From: Juglans regia
Lineage: Eukaryota; Streptophyta; Magnoliopsida; Fagales; Juglandaceae
Direction: 5' to 3'
Assembly: GCF_001411555.2 (NCBI RefSeq)
Contig: NC_049915.1
Coordinates: 18,924,640 to 18,988,639 of the forward strand
DNA length: 64,000 nucleotides
Position numbers and translations under genes: made by a program. This document shows positions 13,010 to 25,275 of this stretch, piece after piece. Numbering within the stretch: position 1 is the stretch's first letter; every line of letters starts with the position of its first letter. Under the pieces are notes generated by a model, which was not told where the DNA came from, made no database searches, and worked only from the letters and a program-made list of their open reading frames with translations.

Positions 13010-13428
13010 AAGGCTGCTAGAGGTACAAAAGAATCTCACAAATGAATTACACACACTGATGTAGATACTGCCAGTGTGCCACGTCTCATTTTTTTTCTCT
13101 CTCCCCATACCTCTCCCTCCTCCCCTTTCCCTCATGTTGATGTCTACCCTGCCGTCGGCCATGAAAGTTGCGACCACCTCGGCCACGACACAATGCACAA
13201 AACGTGCACGACAATCTCACAGCACTTCCGTGAGCTCCCATGTCCCAGTCGGCAGCTTCTGCCCACTTTGAGGTGTTCCCCAACCAGCATAGTGGACACA
13301 AGAAAGAGAAAAAAAGAAAGGAAAAGGGGGAGGAGCAGAGGCGCCAGAGACAGGAAAATAATAAAAATAAAAAATGAGACGTGGCACACTCCACATCAGT
13401 ATGTGAAATTCTTTTATCTCTATAGTGT
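13010..13428. mobile_element. Foldback/TIR element of unknown class
   Basis: Long imperfect inverted ends. The left contains AAAAGAATCTCACA, ACTGATGTAGA and AGTGTGCCACGTCTCATTTT. The right reads the inverse as AAAATGAGACGTGGCACACT, CACATCAGTATGTG and AAATTCTTTT. The interior is more GC-rich than its surroundings and holds a CT-rich and a GA-rich block. No transposase frame is seen, and I could not fix a target duplication, so the class is open (a MULE- or hAT-derived non-autonomous element is possible). Confidence 0.6.
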
Positions 13429-14111
13429 TTTTCAAAAAAAAAAAAAAATCTGGTTTTGTTATTGGGAGAGCGGGGTATTGTGCTCAGGCAGTGATAGGGT
13501 TACTACCTATTTACTACCCATTTATTACTTATAGTGTATTTAAAGTTTTTTATATTTTTATTATTTTCTTTCAAATATTTTTTAACATTCTTAATCATTA
13601 AGAAAAGTTAAAATATATATAATTTTATCAATAATTATTTTCTTAACCATAAAATAAAATAAAATATTAAAAAAGTTAAATACAAAAAATAATAAATTGA
13701 TTGTAGGAGGTAATAACCCTTTCATTTTTTTATTGTGCTCAGAGACTTATGAGCATGGGAAACAACGTAATAAGCCCATTTTTTTTTCTACCGTTCTGAC
13801 CGTGGAATCAGGCAGGGATTCCCACCAAAAACAAAAGTTTATTTATTTATTAATAAATAAATAATAAATAATGGAGGTGCATAATTCTTAAAGTAAAAAA
13901 TATCCTACTGTCACAAAAATATCTCATAAAACTAAATATATAAATTGACATAATTTATATTATAAGTTATATTTATTTTATAATAAAAATAATTTTATAA
14001 TTTAACATATAATATTAGTTTATAAATTTATTTTTATAGAATCTATTCGTAACTAAAATATTTTTAAATGAAAAATTCTACATGAAAACTTTACACCATA
14101 TATATCTACCT

Positions 14112-14212
14112 AATCAACATGTGATTGATCATTTTTACGCTTCTATCTTAATGTCTAAATATGTGTATTTAAATTAAATGTAAAAAATGATCAATCACAT
14201 GTTGATTATGTG
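14112..14212. repeat. Short inverted repeat (MITE-like hairpin)
   Basis: Arms 14112-14138 and 14186-14212 are inverse copies built around AATCAACATGTGATTGATCA, with a loop of about 47 bases. This is a likely MITE core; outer ends are unclear. Confidence 0.6.
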
Positions 14213-14347
14213 ACATGTGTGATGTAAACTTCCTTTGTAGCATTTATCCTCCTAAAAAAAGTTTTAATTCCACTTTTATTTGTTTAATTGTAGAATTAAT
14301 TTCAAGCATTATAGTTATTAGATCTACACACGAACCTTTGTTCATGT

Positions 14348-17300
14348 TTTTTGTGATAATTAATAAGATTTATAATAGAATAATTCTTCTTATCAGTTAC
14401 TATTCACTATCTCACATTTTATGAAAAAAAATAATTATTAAGCGTAAGGTGTGGAGTGAATAGTAATTAATGTATAACAAACATATTTCAAGTCCTCATT
14501 GTTCCTTTTATATATACTGTATGAGAATACTTGATTCATTGTTTTGAAATTTCTTGGTCAACACGTACTGTTACAATTCACATAATTCTAAGAACATGTT
14601 ATTATCAAGCAACTAGCTATGATTAATTATTCATAAAAATAATTATGGTTAATTGAGGGATCACTTTCATTATAAATTCAATGAACTTAAGTTCCTCGTG
14701 TACCAAGAAGTACACATGCACTTTTATTGCATGTTCTCATTTTTCTTCCTTTGGGTCATTATCAACTAGTCATCCGTCGTCTTTCATTTTTTTTTCCACG
14801 TTTTCTTGGGTTAATGAATGTACTAACCCAAAGAATTAGAAACAAATATGATTCATATAACTTGTTTGATCATATCTCTATATTATTAACGTTTTGATTT
14901 CATCTTATAATTTGAAATATAAGTTGTAATTAGTTTTCATTGTTACAACCGGAATACGTTTGTATATTAAAAATATCTCAGATCATTTGTAAATAATAAT
15001 AAAATAGTTGATAAATAATAATGAAATAATAATAAATTGTTTGTAAGTAGTAATAAACGGTTTGTAAATAATAATGAAGTAGTATGAGTTGATCTAAACT
15101 TCCAAACACATGCTAAGATTGTGTCACTTTGTCTGAATTTTGTCCATTTTAATATATTTATTGCTAAAAGAAAGGTGGCCACATATATATTTTCACATGC
15201 TTTGCGTTTGTAAAACTAAACCCATTTTATCGAGGCATATATATTATAGAGAACATTTGGGAAACGGTCCGATTGTTAAGTTAAAAATAACATCCATCTA
15301 TTCACAGTGCGACATGTAGATGATTTATTGTGTTTATTTTATATCTACATGGAGCCGATCATTGAATCCGTTACACATTCTTCCTCACTCGTATTTCGTA
15401 TACTGCCCCTTCTACTTCTTTTTGAGGAACTCCGATGGGCTCAAGATCTCAACGCTGCCATCCTACACAATGCTCGATCCAAATGGTGGTAGAGCTCGAC
15501 CCAGAAGATCCAAAGGATGGGCTGAGACTAAGAGGAACAAAGAAGGAGTGCAAGAGAGAGAAAGAGAGGAACCAGCTTACTTGACTCACCTTGCTCATGG
15601 CAGATTCTCTAGAACAAAGGAACCCGGTTCCATCTTCTACAACTTTTGGATAGAAACCAAGCCAAAATTCTCAAGAACACAAAAGCCCTCAAGAGAAAAC
15701 AAAAAATAACTTGAATCGCAACTCATTATAGCTTTAATCCAATTGATAAATCACGAAAATCTAGAAAATAATTAGAAACAATGAGAAAGAAGGTGAGAAT
15801 CCAGCAAATGGAGACTCACAAAGATGGGAAGAAGAAGAAAATCTAGAGCTTCGCCCCGCTCAACCCATCTCTCTTGTGTCAAAAGCTTGAGCTCCCCTTA
15901 ATCGAGTTTCTCCCTCGCTCATGGTCTTGCAAAGTGGGCTGCCTCCAACCTTGGTTGGTGGTCGACGGTGGAGGGTGAGTCTTGGTTGGTGGGCAGCTAG
16001 TGCAACAAGGAGGTGGGCCGGAAGTGCACGAAGACAAAAAGAAATGTGAAAGTTGTAACCCGATTCTGAGAATAGAATTGTTTGTGATTCTGTGTGGTGA
16101 GATCTAAAGAGTTTATTGTATTTTTATCTACTTATTATCGTGTAAACGGAGGGCTGTTTTTCTCATCTTAACAGCCGGACCGCTCTGTATTGGAACTCTA
16201 TATTATATGCTTTCAAATTAAACTTCAAAGGCTGCTGGAGATAAAGGATATAGACAAGGTAATTTATACATCCAAGTTGTCTTCGGACGGTACAAACAAG
16301 GTAAACTCGGTTCGAGAAATAAATATATATATATTTTTTACAGGAGAGAAATAAATTCATTAATAGTGAAGATTTTCTATTAAATTTACTCTCTTAAGAT
16401 AAAACCGTTATTTATTTATTTATTTATGGGTGGTTCTAGAGCCACAGTAGGGAGTTTCTGTTAGTTCATTTTGATTTTTTTTTTACACTTTTAAATATAT
16501 ATTTTTTTAAAAAAATTATAATATTATTAAAAAATACTTATTCAATCATTAAATAAATAAAAAAAATCCAGTAATAGCCCACAACAAGAAGAGTAGCGTT
16601 TTCCTTTATTTATTTACAATTATATCACACTTGTTTTATCACCAACTTTTGACAGTAACCACAAGGAATTAACACAATATTTTGAACAGCTTGGGTGATG
16701 GAGCCAAAAAATATCATGGACTTATTTTTGTAGAACATGAAGTTCAAGGTGAGAGATATGAAGTACGACAAGAAGCTCAAACTCAAGATCAACTAATAAC
16801 TTTTATGACACCAAACTTTTCCCAAGGAAAATTATCATTTGAGATTTTGAGGTAAAAGTTTGAAAAATGTATAAAGGAAATGAATTGAGAGACAGGGTGA
16901 ATGGAATGAATTAGAAATAAGCTATCTTTGTTTAGATGTTTTTAAAAAGCCAGCCCAATAATTTCCTATGTCTATATGTAGGGGATAAGAGGTGTTTTTA
17001 CAATGAAAAATTCTATTCATCATCCTCACACCACATACTACACATAATTTTTTTTTTCTCTTACCAAATATATAATGTATGGATAATGAGTAGAAGAACT
17101 CAATTAGTTAAAGAAGAATAAAATTAAGAGAAATTTAAAAAATAAATAAATTTAAAAAAATAAATATGATTTTTAAGGATGATAAGTAACAAAACTCTTT
17201 TACGGTGGTAGGAGAGTGGTAGTAAATGGTTCCTTCTTTTTATTAGTAATTAAAAAATTTTATTCATAGAAATAGGCAAGTTCAATTACACATGGAGTAT

Positions 17301-17523
17301 ACATATAAACGAGTATTATTGAGAATTTTGGTCGAATCTGTATTATTCATTATTTTATTCTCTCTAGTTACTTTCAAATTTGGAAGAAACTAAATCTAGC
17401 TTTCTAAATAACAATGAAATTATGCTACTTCATATTATGATAACAAAAATGTTTTAGCTATAAAAATATCTCATAAAAGTAAATGTACAAACTGATGAGT
17501 TATATCAGTTTGTGAGTTTACAT
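14348..17523. repeat. Tandem duplication, unit 1 (interrupted by a MULE)
   Basis: Direct repeat partner of 17524 to about 20060. Shared anchors include TTTTTTGTGATAATTAATAA at both starts, TACTTGATTCATTGTTTTGA, CTGCTGGAGATAAAGGATAT, GGTAAACTCGGTTCGAGAAA and ACAATGAAATTATGCTACTT. Without the MULE the unit is about 2.2 kb. No reading frame is conserved between the units and I recognise no gene in it. Confidence 0.88.
15249..16198. mobile_element. Mutator-like element (MULE), non-autonomous, possible Pack-MULE
   Basis: Inserted in duplication unit 1. It is flanked by a perfect 9-bp target duplication TATATTATA (15240-15248 and 16199-16207), the usual Mutator size. The ends are imperfect inverted repeats, GAG... 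then CGGTCCGATTGTTAAG on the left against the inverse of CTTAACAGCCGGACCG on the right. The second duplication unit lacks the insertion. The interior has no transposase. It is much richer in GC than the flanks and, read on minus, looks like a gene leader followed by intron (ATG at about 15921 with CT-rich sequence after it), which suggests captured host sequence. Confidence 0.82.
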
Positions 17524-18290
17524 TTTTTGTGATAATTAATAAGATTTATAATAGAATAATTATTCTCATCAGCTACTATTCACTACTCCACATCCATACT
17601 TTATGAAAAAAAATTATCAGACGTGGAGTGTGAAGATAAATAGTGACTAATATATAACAAAACCTATTTCAAGTCGTCATTGTTCCTTTCATATATACTG
17701 TATGAGAATACTTGATTCATTGTTTTGAAATTTCTTGGTCAACACTTACAGCTACAATTCACATAATTCTAAGAACATGTTATTGTGAAGCAACTAGCTA
17801 TGATTAATTATTCATAAAAACAATTAAAAATAAAGTGGGTATGATTAATTAAAGGATCACTTTCATTAGAAATTCAATGAACTTAAGTTGCTCGTGTACC
17901 AAGAAGTACACATGCACTTTTATTGCATGTTCTCATTTTTCTTTCTATGGGTCATTATCAACTAGTCATCCGTGGTCTTTCATTTTTTTTTTTTTTTCCA
18001 CGTTTCCTTGGGTTAATGAACTAACCCAAAGAATTAGAAAAAAATATGATTCATATAACTTGTTTGATCATATCTCTATATTATTAACGTTTTGACTTCA
18101 TCTTATAATTTGAAATATAAGTTGTAATTAGTTTTTATTGTTACGACTTGGGGTACTTTTGTATGTTAAAAATATCTCATATTATTTATGAATAGCAGTG
18201 AAATAATTTATAAATAATAATAAAATAATAATAATAAATTGTTTGTAAATAATAATAAACCGTTTGTATATAATAATAAAGTAGTCTTCA

Positions 18291-18465
18291 GGCCTCGTTT
18301 GTATTTACTGTTCATCTCAATTCATCTCAACTCATCTCACTACTATTTATTACTATTTATCAATTTTAACTCACAAATTTCATTACTATTTATAATTCAT
18401 TTCATTACTATTTATAATTTATTTCAATTCATTTAAACTCATTTTCGAATCTAAACGATACCTGA
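18291..18465. repeat. Short repeat inserted in duplication unit 2
   Basis: Starts GGCCTCGTTTGTATTTACTG and ends CGAATCTAAACGATACC. The interior is TCATCTCAATTCATCTCAAC and tandem TTACTATTTAT. Termini are weakly inverse (TCGTTTG/TAAACGA). It resembles the window's other TTTGGATAG-class MITEs at its ends only. Absent from unit 1. Confidence 0.65.
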
Positions 18466-18817
18466 ATTGATCTCACATGCTAAGATTGTGTCACGTTAGG
18501 TGTATTTTGTCCATTTTAATATATTTATGGCTAAAAAAAGGGTGGCCACATATATATTTCCACGTGATTTGCGTTTGCAAAACTAAACCCATTTTATCGA
18601 GGCATATAATATGTATGCCTTCAGATTAAACTTCAAAGGCTGCTGGAGATAAAGGATATAGACAAAGGTAACTTGGACATCCAGAGTTGGTACAAACAAG
18701 GTAAACTCGGTTCGAGAAATAAATATTTTTTTTTTATAGGAGAGAAATAAATTAATTAATAGTGAAGATTTTCTATTAAATTTATTCTCTTAAGATAAAA
18801 CCGTTATCTATTTGAAA

Positions 18818-18981
18818 AATGATACTTGCAGTCATGAGTGTGCAAGAACCGTGCAGTCGCTTTGAAAAAGTAAATAAATATGGAACCCACATGAAAAGAA
18901 ATTAATTTTTTATAAGTGGACTTCACTCTTTTTTAAAGCGATTGCACGACGTTTGCGCATTCCACGACTATATGTAGCATT
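18818..18981. mobile_element. MITE, AATGATACTTGCAGTC family
   Basis: Inverted ends AATGATACTTGCAGTC and GACTATATGTAGCATT, with a second inverted pair inside (GTCGCTTTGAAAAAG / TTTTTTAAAGCGATTGC). Present in duplication unit 2 and absent from unit 1. Related, more decayed copies lie near 38298-38455 and 58714-58880. Confidence 0.75.
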
Positions 18982-20591
18982 ACTCTATTTATTTATATGT
19001 GGCTTTACAACGACAGCAGGAGTTCCCCTAATTCATTTTATTTTTTTTTAACATTTTTAATTTGTTTAAAAAAATTTATAATATTATTAAAAAATAATTA
19101 CTTAATCATTAAAGAAAAAAAAAATCTAGTAGTAGCCCAGCGAGAAGAATAGCATTTTCCTTTATTTATTTTCAAGTATATCACACTTGTTTCATCACCA
19201 ACTTATGGCAGTAACCACAAGGAATTAATGGAGCCAAAGAACATAATGGACTTATTTTTGTAGCACATGAAGTTCAAAGTGAGAGATATGAAGTACGACA
19301 AGAAGCTCAAACTCAAACTCAAACTCAAACTCAAGATCAACCAATAACTTTTATGACACCAAACTTTTCCCAAAGGAAAATTATCATCTGAGATTTTGAG
19401 GTAAAAGTTTGCAAAAGGTATAAAGGAAATGAATGGAGTTATAGAGTGAATGGAATGAATTAGAAATAAGCTATCTTTGTTTAGATGTTTTGAAATAGCC
19501 TGCCCAATCATTTCCTATGTCTATGTAGGGGATATATAAGAGGTGTTTTTACAGCGAAAATTTTTATTCATCATTCTTATATTACATATCATGCTTAATT
19601 TTTTAATTTTGTTTTTGACCAAATGTGTGACGTATGGATGATGAGTAGAAGAACTCAATTAATTTAGAAAAAATAAAACTAAGAAAAATTTTAAAAATTT
19701 TAAAAAATAAAAATAAGTGTAATTTGTGGGATAATGAGTAACAAAACTCTTTTATAATAGTAGGAGAAGAGTAGTAAAGGATTTTTTTATTATTATTAGT
19801 AATTAAGAAGTTTTATTCATAGAAATAGGCAAGTTCAATTACACAGAGAGTATACATATAAATGAATATTATCGAGAATTTTGGTCAAATCTGTATTATT
19901 CCTTATTTTATTCTCTCTAGTTACTTTCAATTTTGGAAGAAACTAAATCTAGTTTTCTAAATAACAATGAAATTATGCTACTTCATATTACGGTAACAAA
20001 AATGTTTTAATTATAAAAATATCCCATAAAAATAAATTCATATTATATCAGTTTATGAATTTATTTTTATCTGATCTTTTTATAGATGTAACACTTCTTT
20101 TCGTGTGTAGTCATCTAAATATATAATCTTTTTAGCAAGAGCTTTGTTCCAATAAATGTTAGAGTCAAGTCATCCATTCTTGCATTAAAATTTAAATGAT
20201 CATAGTTTAAAATAATTTGAAAGATTATGTTAATAAATATTAAAAATATGAAATTTTAAAATTCTAGAAAATTAAAAATAATTTCCTCTATAATATTTTT
20301 TTCTTTTCCCCAATGTTTAGTTTACTTTGGTTTGTAGTGCATTTAGAAACTTTAAAATCGTCTTATAAAAAAATTGTGCACCAAAAAAATTAAAATGAGA
20401 TGTGAATAATAACAAACCTCTGACCGAACATGGGCCCCCACCCGGCCCATTCTTCCTCTTCATCTAAATTACAAACCCGTCCCGTTTGCCGACGGTTCCA
20501 AAATTGGTATCGGACTCTGAAAGCGGCCTGTTGTTACCTCTCTCTCTCTCTCTCTGGAGTCTGGGTTCTCCAGCCTGATCAGACATACTCG

Positions 20592-20835
20592 GTATGTGTT
20601 TGTTTAATTGTCTGAACCAACTTTTTTTTTTTTCAATGTTCTGATAAAATCTAGCACCTTTACATTTACCCTAAGGCAAATTAGCGTGCTTTGAGGGCTT
20701 AAAATCTTAGAGCTGCCTGCAAAAGTTGTTACTCTAGATGTATGAGTCAAGCAGTTTGATTCTATACGTATGGTAATTGCCTTTGCTGTAGTCATATGTG
20801 CACTGACGGACCTTTTGAATGCTTGAAATATGTAG
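20592..20835 (+). other. Putative MAT1 leader intron
   Basis: Upstream of the MAT1 start codon a CTCTCTCT-rich leader (about 20537-20591) ends at CG|GTATGTG. A plausible acceptor TATGTAG|GAGCAG at 20835 leads into 43 leader bases before the ATG at 20879. A TATA-like TTATAAAA lies near 20361. This is inference from splice consensus only. Confidence 0.55.
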
Positions 20836-20878
20836 GAGCAGAAGGAAATTAAGCAAAACAGGCTGAGGGGCAACAGAA

Positions 20879-23800
20879 ATGGTAATCTCCAGTTCTAATT
20901 CCCACAACAAGGAGATTGCCATCAGGAAGAGGATAGCCAGCATGTAATAGCTCTCTCTCCGTGTGTCTGTTTGTTTTAATATGTAAAATTGAAAACCCGA
21001 TAAGTGTCATGTGAATGCAATTGAGCCCTGTGCAAAGTTAGCGCGTATGCATTTAACACTTGCTTTTACCACGCTTATGTGGAATTCCTTTCCGTCGAAT
21101 AACTTTTTTTTTTTTTATAAGTAAGAAGTAAGCTTCATTGATATGAATGAAAAATAGGCATAGCCCATGTACACAGGGAGTATACAAAAGAAAAACACTT
21201 AAATACATTCATAGGAGTGAAGTGTGTAGAAAAAAATTCTAAAGCTCCGCCATTGTTCTCTCTCTATCTTCAAAGCACCTCGCGTTCCTCTCCATCCAAA
21301 TACACCACATAATACATAAATGTATCATCTTTCAAACTGCTGCCACCTGGGGACAGCCTTGAATACCCTTCTAGCAGGCAAGCATATCAACCACCTTTGA
21401 TGGCATAACCCAAGCAACATTCACTCTACTAAATATCCCATCCCATAGATCTCTTGTCACCTCACAATGCAATAAAGGATGGTCTACTGATTCCCCGTGT
21501 TTTTTGCACATATAACACCAATACATCACAATGAGGCCCCTCTTTCGTAAGTTGTCCATGGTTAGAATATTCCCCAAGACTGCAGTCCACACAAAGAAGG
21601 TCACTTTGGAGGGTACGCGAGACCTCCAAATGCTCTTCCATAGGAAATGTACATTACCTTGTGAAGCCAGCATTTTATAATATGCCTTCACTGCGAACTT
21701 CTTGCTGCTACTGGTTCTCCATTGTATTCTATCAACATGTGCCATTGTCTCTCCTGAGGAGTGTAGCAAGCTGAAAAATTCTGCAAAGGTAGACAACTCC
21801 CAGTCATGGTTATCCTGAGTGAATAAAATGTTCCACTGATAGGAACCATGAGCAACACTAGCACATTTGCCACCGCAGCCTCCCTATTAGCTGCAATACT
21901 ATAGAGAGTTGGGAAGGCCCTCTCCAAAGATCGCTCTCCACAACAAACATCCTGCCAAAACTTGATTCTGGTACCCTGTCCAACCACATAACGGATGTTG
22001 TTTTCGAAACACTGCCAACCTCCCCTAATATATCTCCACAAACCCACGCCATACCGCCCCCTCACTAAATTAGTGCACCATCCACCCCAAGTACCTCCAT
22101 GCCTAGAGTCAACAACTTCCTTCCACAATGACTTACCAAATGATACCTCCATAGCCATTTCCCTAATAATGCTTTGTTGAACTGCAATGTAAATTGAACT
22201 TGGGGTCTTCTGAAATATAATGGAGTTAAGGCATTGGATCTTGCAGATATTTGGATAGTTTGTTTCCGAAGGTGTTCTTACTGATTATTATGTGTAGAAG
22301 AGGTTTGCTGCTTTGTATTCAAACATTGATGTAATAGACAAGGGTGGATCCATAGCCGATGTTGGCTAAAGCTGTACCAGTTGAAGCAATGATATCTCTT
22401 TATGGTTACTGCAACAGTTGATCAATTGTGCTGTAATGAACATGTCAAAAGAAGGTCCAATATTTTGGATTCTGTACTTCAGGATGCCATTTAAGTTTTA
22501 TCTGAATTATAATCTAGAGCATCAATTCTTTTTCTGAAAGGGGTCTGTGGCGAATGTAAGGGCCACCCCTTTTAGAGTGGAAAAGTGCCTGTCTTGGAGT
22601 TGATTCAAATTAGGGTTCAAAGCTTTTTCTATAGGATGGATGAAAATATTTTTTTTATTAACTTCTAGTTGATAGAAATTATAGGAATTACAGAAACATT
22701 TCATCGTTTTGTGCTCTTTTGCAGTGGATTCCAATTTTTGTGTTCTTTGCCAATATATGTATCATTGTCTATTATCCCTACTACAGTTCACTCTCTTACA
22801 ATTTCATAGATTCAATAAACGAGAAGAGGATTTTCCATCTTTGAGAGAATACAATGATTATTTGGAGGAAGTTGAAGACATGAGTAAGTTAGTTAGGTTT
22901 CATTCCTGAAATTCTATACTTAAGAGTATATATTTTGACAGAAGGAAAACCATTCTTTCAGCATTTAACTTGATTGAAGGATTTGATGTCCCTGCTATTG
23001 AAGAAAAAATTGCAAGGTACCAGGAAGAAAATGCTGAACAAATAATGATAAATAGAGCTCGGAAGGTACACTTGTAAAAATATTCTGTTTCCTGCTCCTA
23101 ACATCTGCCACTTTTGTCCCTCACAAGCGGATGATATTTCCATTCGTGTGTTTAATTAATGCCTTAGAGAAGAAAAATTTTATACCATATGAGTTCCTCA
23201 TGCTAGCATTGGTGAATTTTGAGATAATTTCCTTCATGTTTATATAAAGGTTACTAATTTTTTTATATCAATCAAATAGGCTGAAGAATTGGCTGCAGCA
23301 TTGGCTGCAAGTAAGGCACATCCTGCTCAGAATGATGCCGATGGGGTGAGAATGAGATTATTTTATAAATATCAAACTTTTTTTTGATAAGTATCAAACT
23401 TGTGTCGAATAGATGATTATTGTGCATTTTTTTCATTAGTCTTAGAAAGACTTAAGGTAATTTTTCCTGCAAGAGCCCTTTTTTGTACTTCAATTCGTTT
23501 CTTTTTGGCAAATTTTGGAGTTTAGGTTGTTGTTAGTAGATTAATTGATTTCTGTGATGCTATGCTCAAATGACTAATACATGACTGATATTTAATTTTT
23601 ATGATGACACTTCCAGTATTCCAGATATAAGAAATATAATGTAACATTCACCACTCTATCGGTAGTGAACCAGGCAACTCGCTTCTCAATTGACAGGGAA
23701 GACAAGAAAATGGGAAAAAAAGGGAAAATCAGTAGACAAACTTGGGAGCCTTTTGTAAATGTTTGACAAATTTATATGATCACTTTTTTGAGACCTGAGG

Positions 23801-25275
23801 GGTGGGGGGCCTACTTCATGCAAAAATACTTAAACGTAACATATCTAATCCATCTCTTGTGAGTTCTAGGACCACACTTAATTTGGACCAATAAGGAGAG
23901 ATGACACTTCTTAATGAATGTTAGGCCCTGTCAACAGTTGCAACTGTATAGCTCTCTTTAGAATGAGTCCATTTGTGGAGCAATTCATAAGTGCCGCATA
24001 TACAGTTTACAAAACTTTGGCTTGAATTAAATCATGTTATGAGGTCCTTGTATATGTGTTACTCCAAGTTCAGAGATACGATTTAGACCATGCATACTTA
24101 CTGTTTCTAAATAAATTTAAAGTTGATACTTAATTTACAGTTGTCATGCTATTTTGGAGCCTTTAGCAGTTCATCTTAGGTGAATGATTGGAGAGGGAAA
24201 ATATATTATAAATAATTGTGGCAAGCATCAAGTGTGAAAACATGAGCTTGTATAAAGCATCAATACATTAGGATAATTACATTCGAACATTCCACGATGC
24301 TCACTATGTGCTAATTCGTTTCAGTGTACTTACACCCATTGGTATGATGGATGGACATTATAATTGCATGTAATTAACTAGGATAAGTCTTTGGTTTTAA
24401 CTAGTAATTGGTTGCTTGCTCTTGCCTCGAGAAAACCAGAGTTACCAACTTGAGTTACTTTGTTACTCTGATGGTTGTAAAGCTTTATAAAAAAATATAT
24501 ATATATTGGTCAAAGGGCAAGTGCTGTTTATCTTTTCTTTTCTTTTTTTTTTTTGGGGGGGGGGTGGGGGGAAGGATGAGGGTTTCATAGAGTGTGGAAC
24601 TGGAGCTTTAGAATCTGTAAACCGTAATGTTGGTGGCTTTCTATTTTATGGTCTTTATCATACTTTGAACCTGTGATCATGTGCTATCCCTACAACCTGT
24701 GAAATCATGCTTAACTATTATGTCTAGCTTAAGCAGTTAGACCTGTGATGATGTATAGTTTGGCTGATGTCTTTTGGCTTATTGAACTCCTCTTTTATTC
24801 TCTCTCTTTTTCTTTTTTTTTTTAAAAATCACAATCAAATTTGGTGAACATCTTTGTGGAATCTTGTTATTTCCCTGACCAGTAATATATTTGAGGTATT
24901 AAAGTTTCATGATAGTTTGAGTTTATTCCTTTGAATCAAACTAATTTTTCCAGCCTAACAGAGAAGAACAATATTTAAACAAGTTTCTCTATTTTTTTGA
25001 GACAGGCTCAAAACCAAAGCTCTCAAATGGGATACAGTATAGGTACTCAGGGACAATATGCACCCACATTAGCCGGAGGGCAGCCACGGCCTACAGGAAT
25101 GGCCCCACAACCAATTCCTCTTGGAGGGGGACCTGACATGCTAGGTTATGCTACTGATGATGAGGAAATGATGAAGCTCCGAGCAGAGAGAGGTGGAAGG
25201 GCTGGAGGGTGGAGTGCAGAGCTGAGCAAGAGGAGGGCCCTTGAAGAAGCATTTGGAAGCATCTGGATTTCGTAG
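20879..25275 (+). CDS. MAT1-like CDK-activating kinase assembly factor
   Basis: Assembly factor of the CDK-activating kinase (CDKD, cyclin H, MAT1) that also belongs to TFIIH. Five coding exons: 20879-20943, 22810-22883, 22962-23065, 23280-23345 and 25006-25275. All have GT-AG introns and consistent phases, giving 192 residues. Exon 1 gives [20 protein letters not shown]. Exon 2 carries the family signature [20 protein letters not shown]. Exon 3 gives the helical [20 protein letters not shown]. The last exon has [20 protein letters not shown] and ends IWIS, matching the conserved MAT1 C-terminus. The N-terminal RING finger of animal MAT1 is absent and no RING exon is seen upstream; I remember plant MAT1 proteins being short in the same way. 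Intron 1 contains an antisense LINE fragment. Confidence 0.92.
21103..22170 (-). mobile_element. L1-type LINE, 5'-truncated 3' fragment
   Basis: Lies antisense in MAT1 intron 1. Read on minus it encodes the plant L1 post-RT region: [13 protein letters not shown], then [13 protein letters not shown], then the zf-RVT domain ([37 protein letters not shown]). A frameshift near 21860 splits the frame, so it is dead. It ends in a poly-A (poly-T at 21103-21117 on plus) preceded by CTTATAA, the normal LINE 3' end. The reverse transcriptase and endonuclease parts are missing. A target duplication was not found. Confidence 0.85.
23346..25005 (+). other. MAT1 intron 4
   Basis: A 1660-base intron with donor GTGAGA and acceptor GACAG. 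It contains a poly-T/poly-G run around 24537-24572 and no recognised gene or element. Confidence 0.8.

Larger units (their letters stand above)
17524..20060. repeat. Tandem duplication, unit 2
   Basis: Second copy of the 2.2-kb unit, adjacent and in the same orientation. At 18600-18612 it has the uninterrupted sequence where unit 1 carries the 950-bp MULE. It has its own additions: a repeat at 18291-18465 and a MITE at 18818-18981, both absent from unit 1. A short (AAACTC)n-like run lies near 19309-19333. The right end is approximate. Confidence 0.85.

Noticed and set aside
13074..13534. Several overlapping open frames with Ser/Pro- or Lys/Arg-rich translations
   Set aside because: They lie inside the inverted-repeat element at 13010-13428 and reflect CT- and GA-rich tracts on both strands. 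They have no family match.
15320..15709. 129-codon open frame
   Set aside because: Lies within the MULE interior, has no recognised domain, and its basic composition follows the GA-rich sequence.
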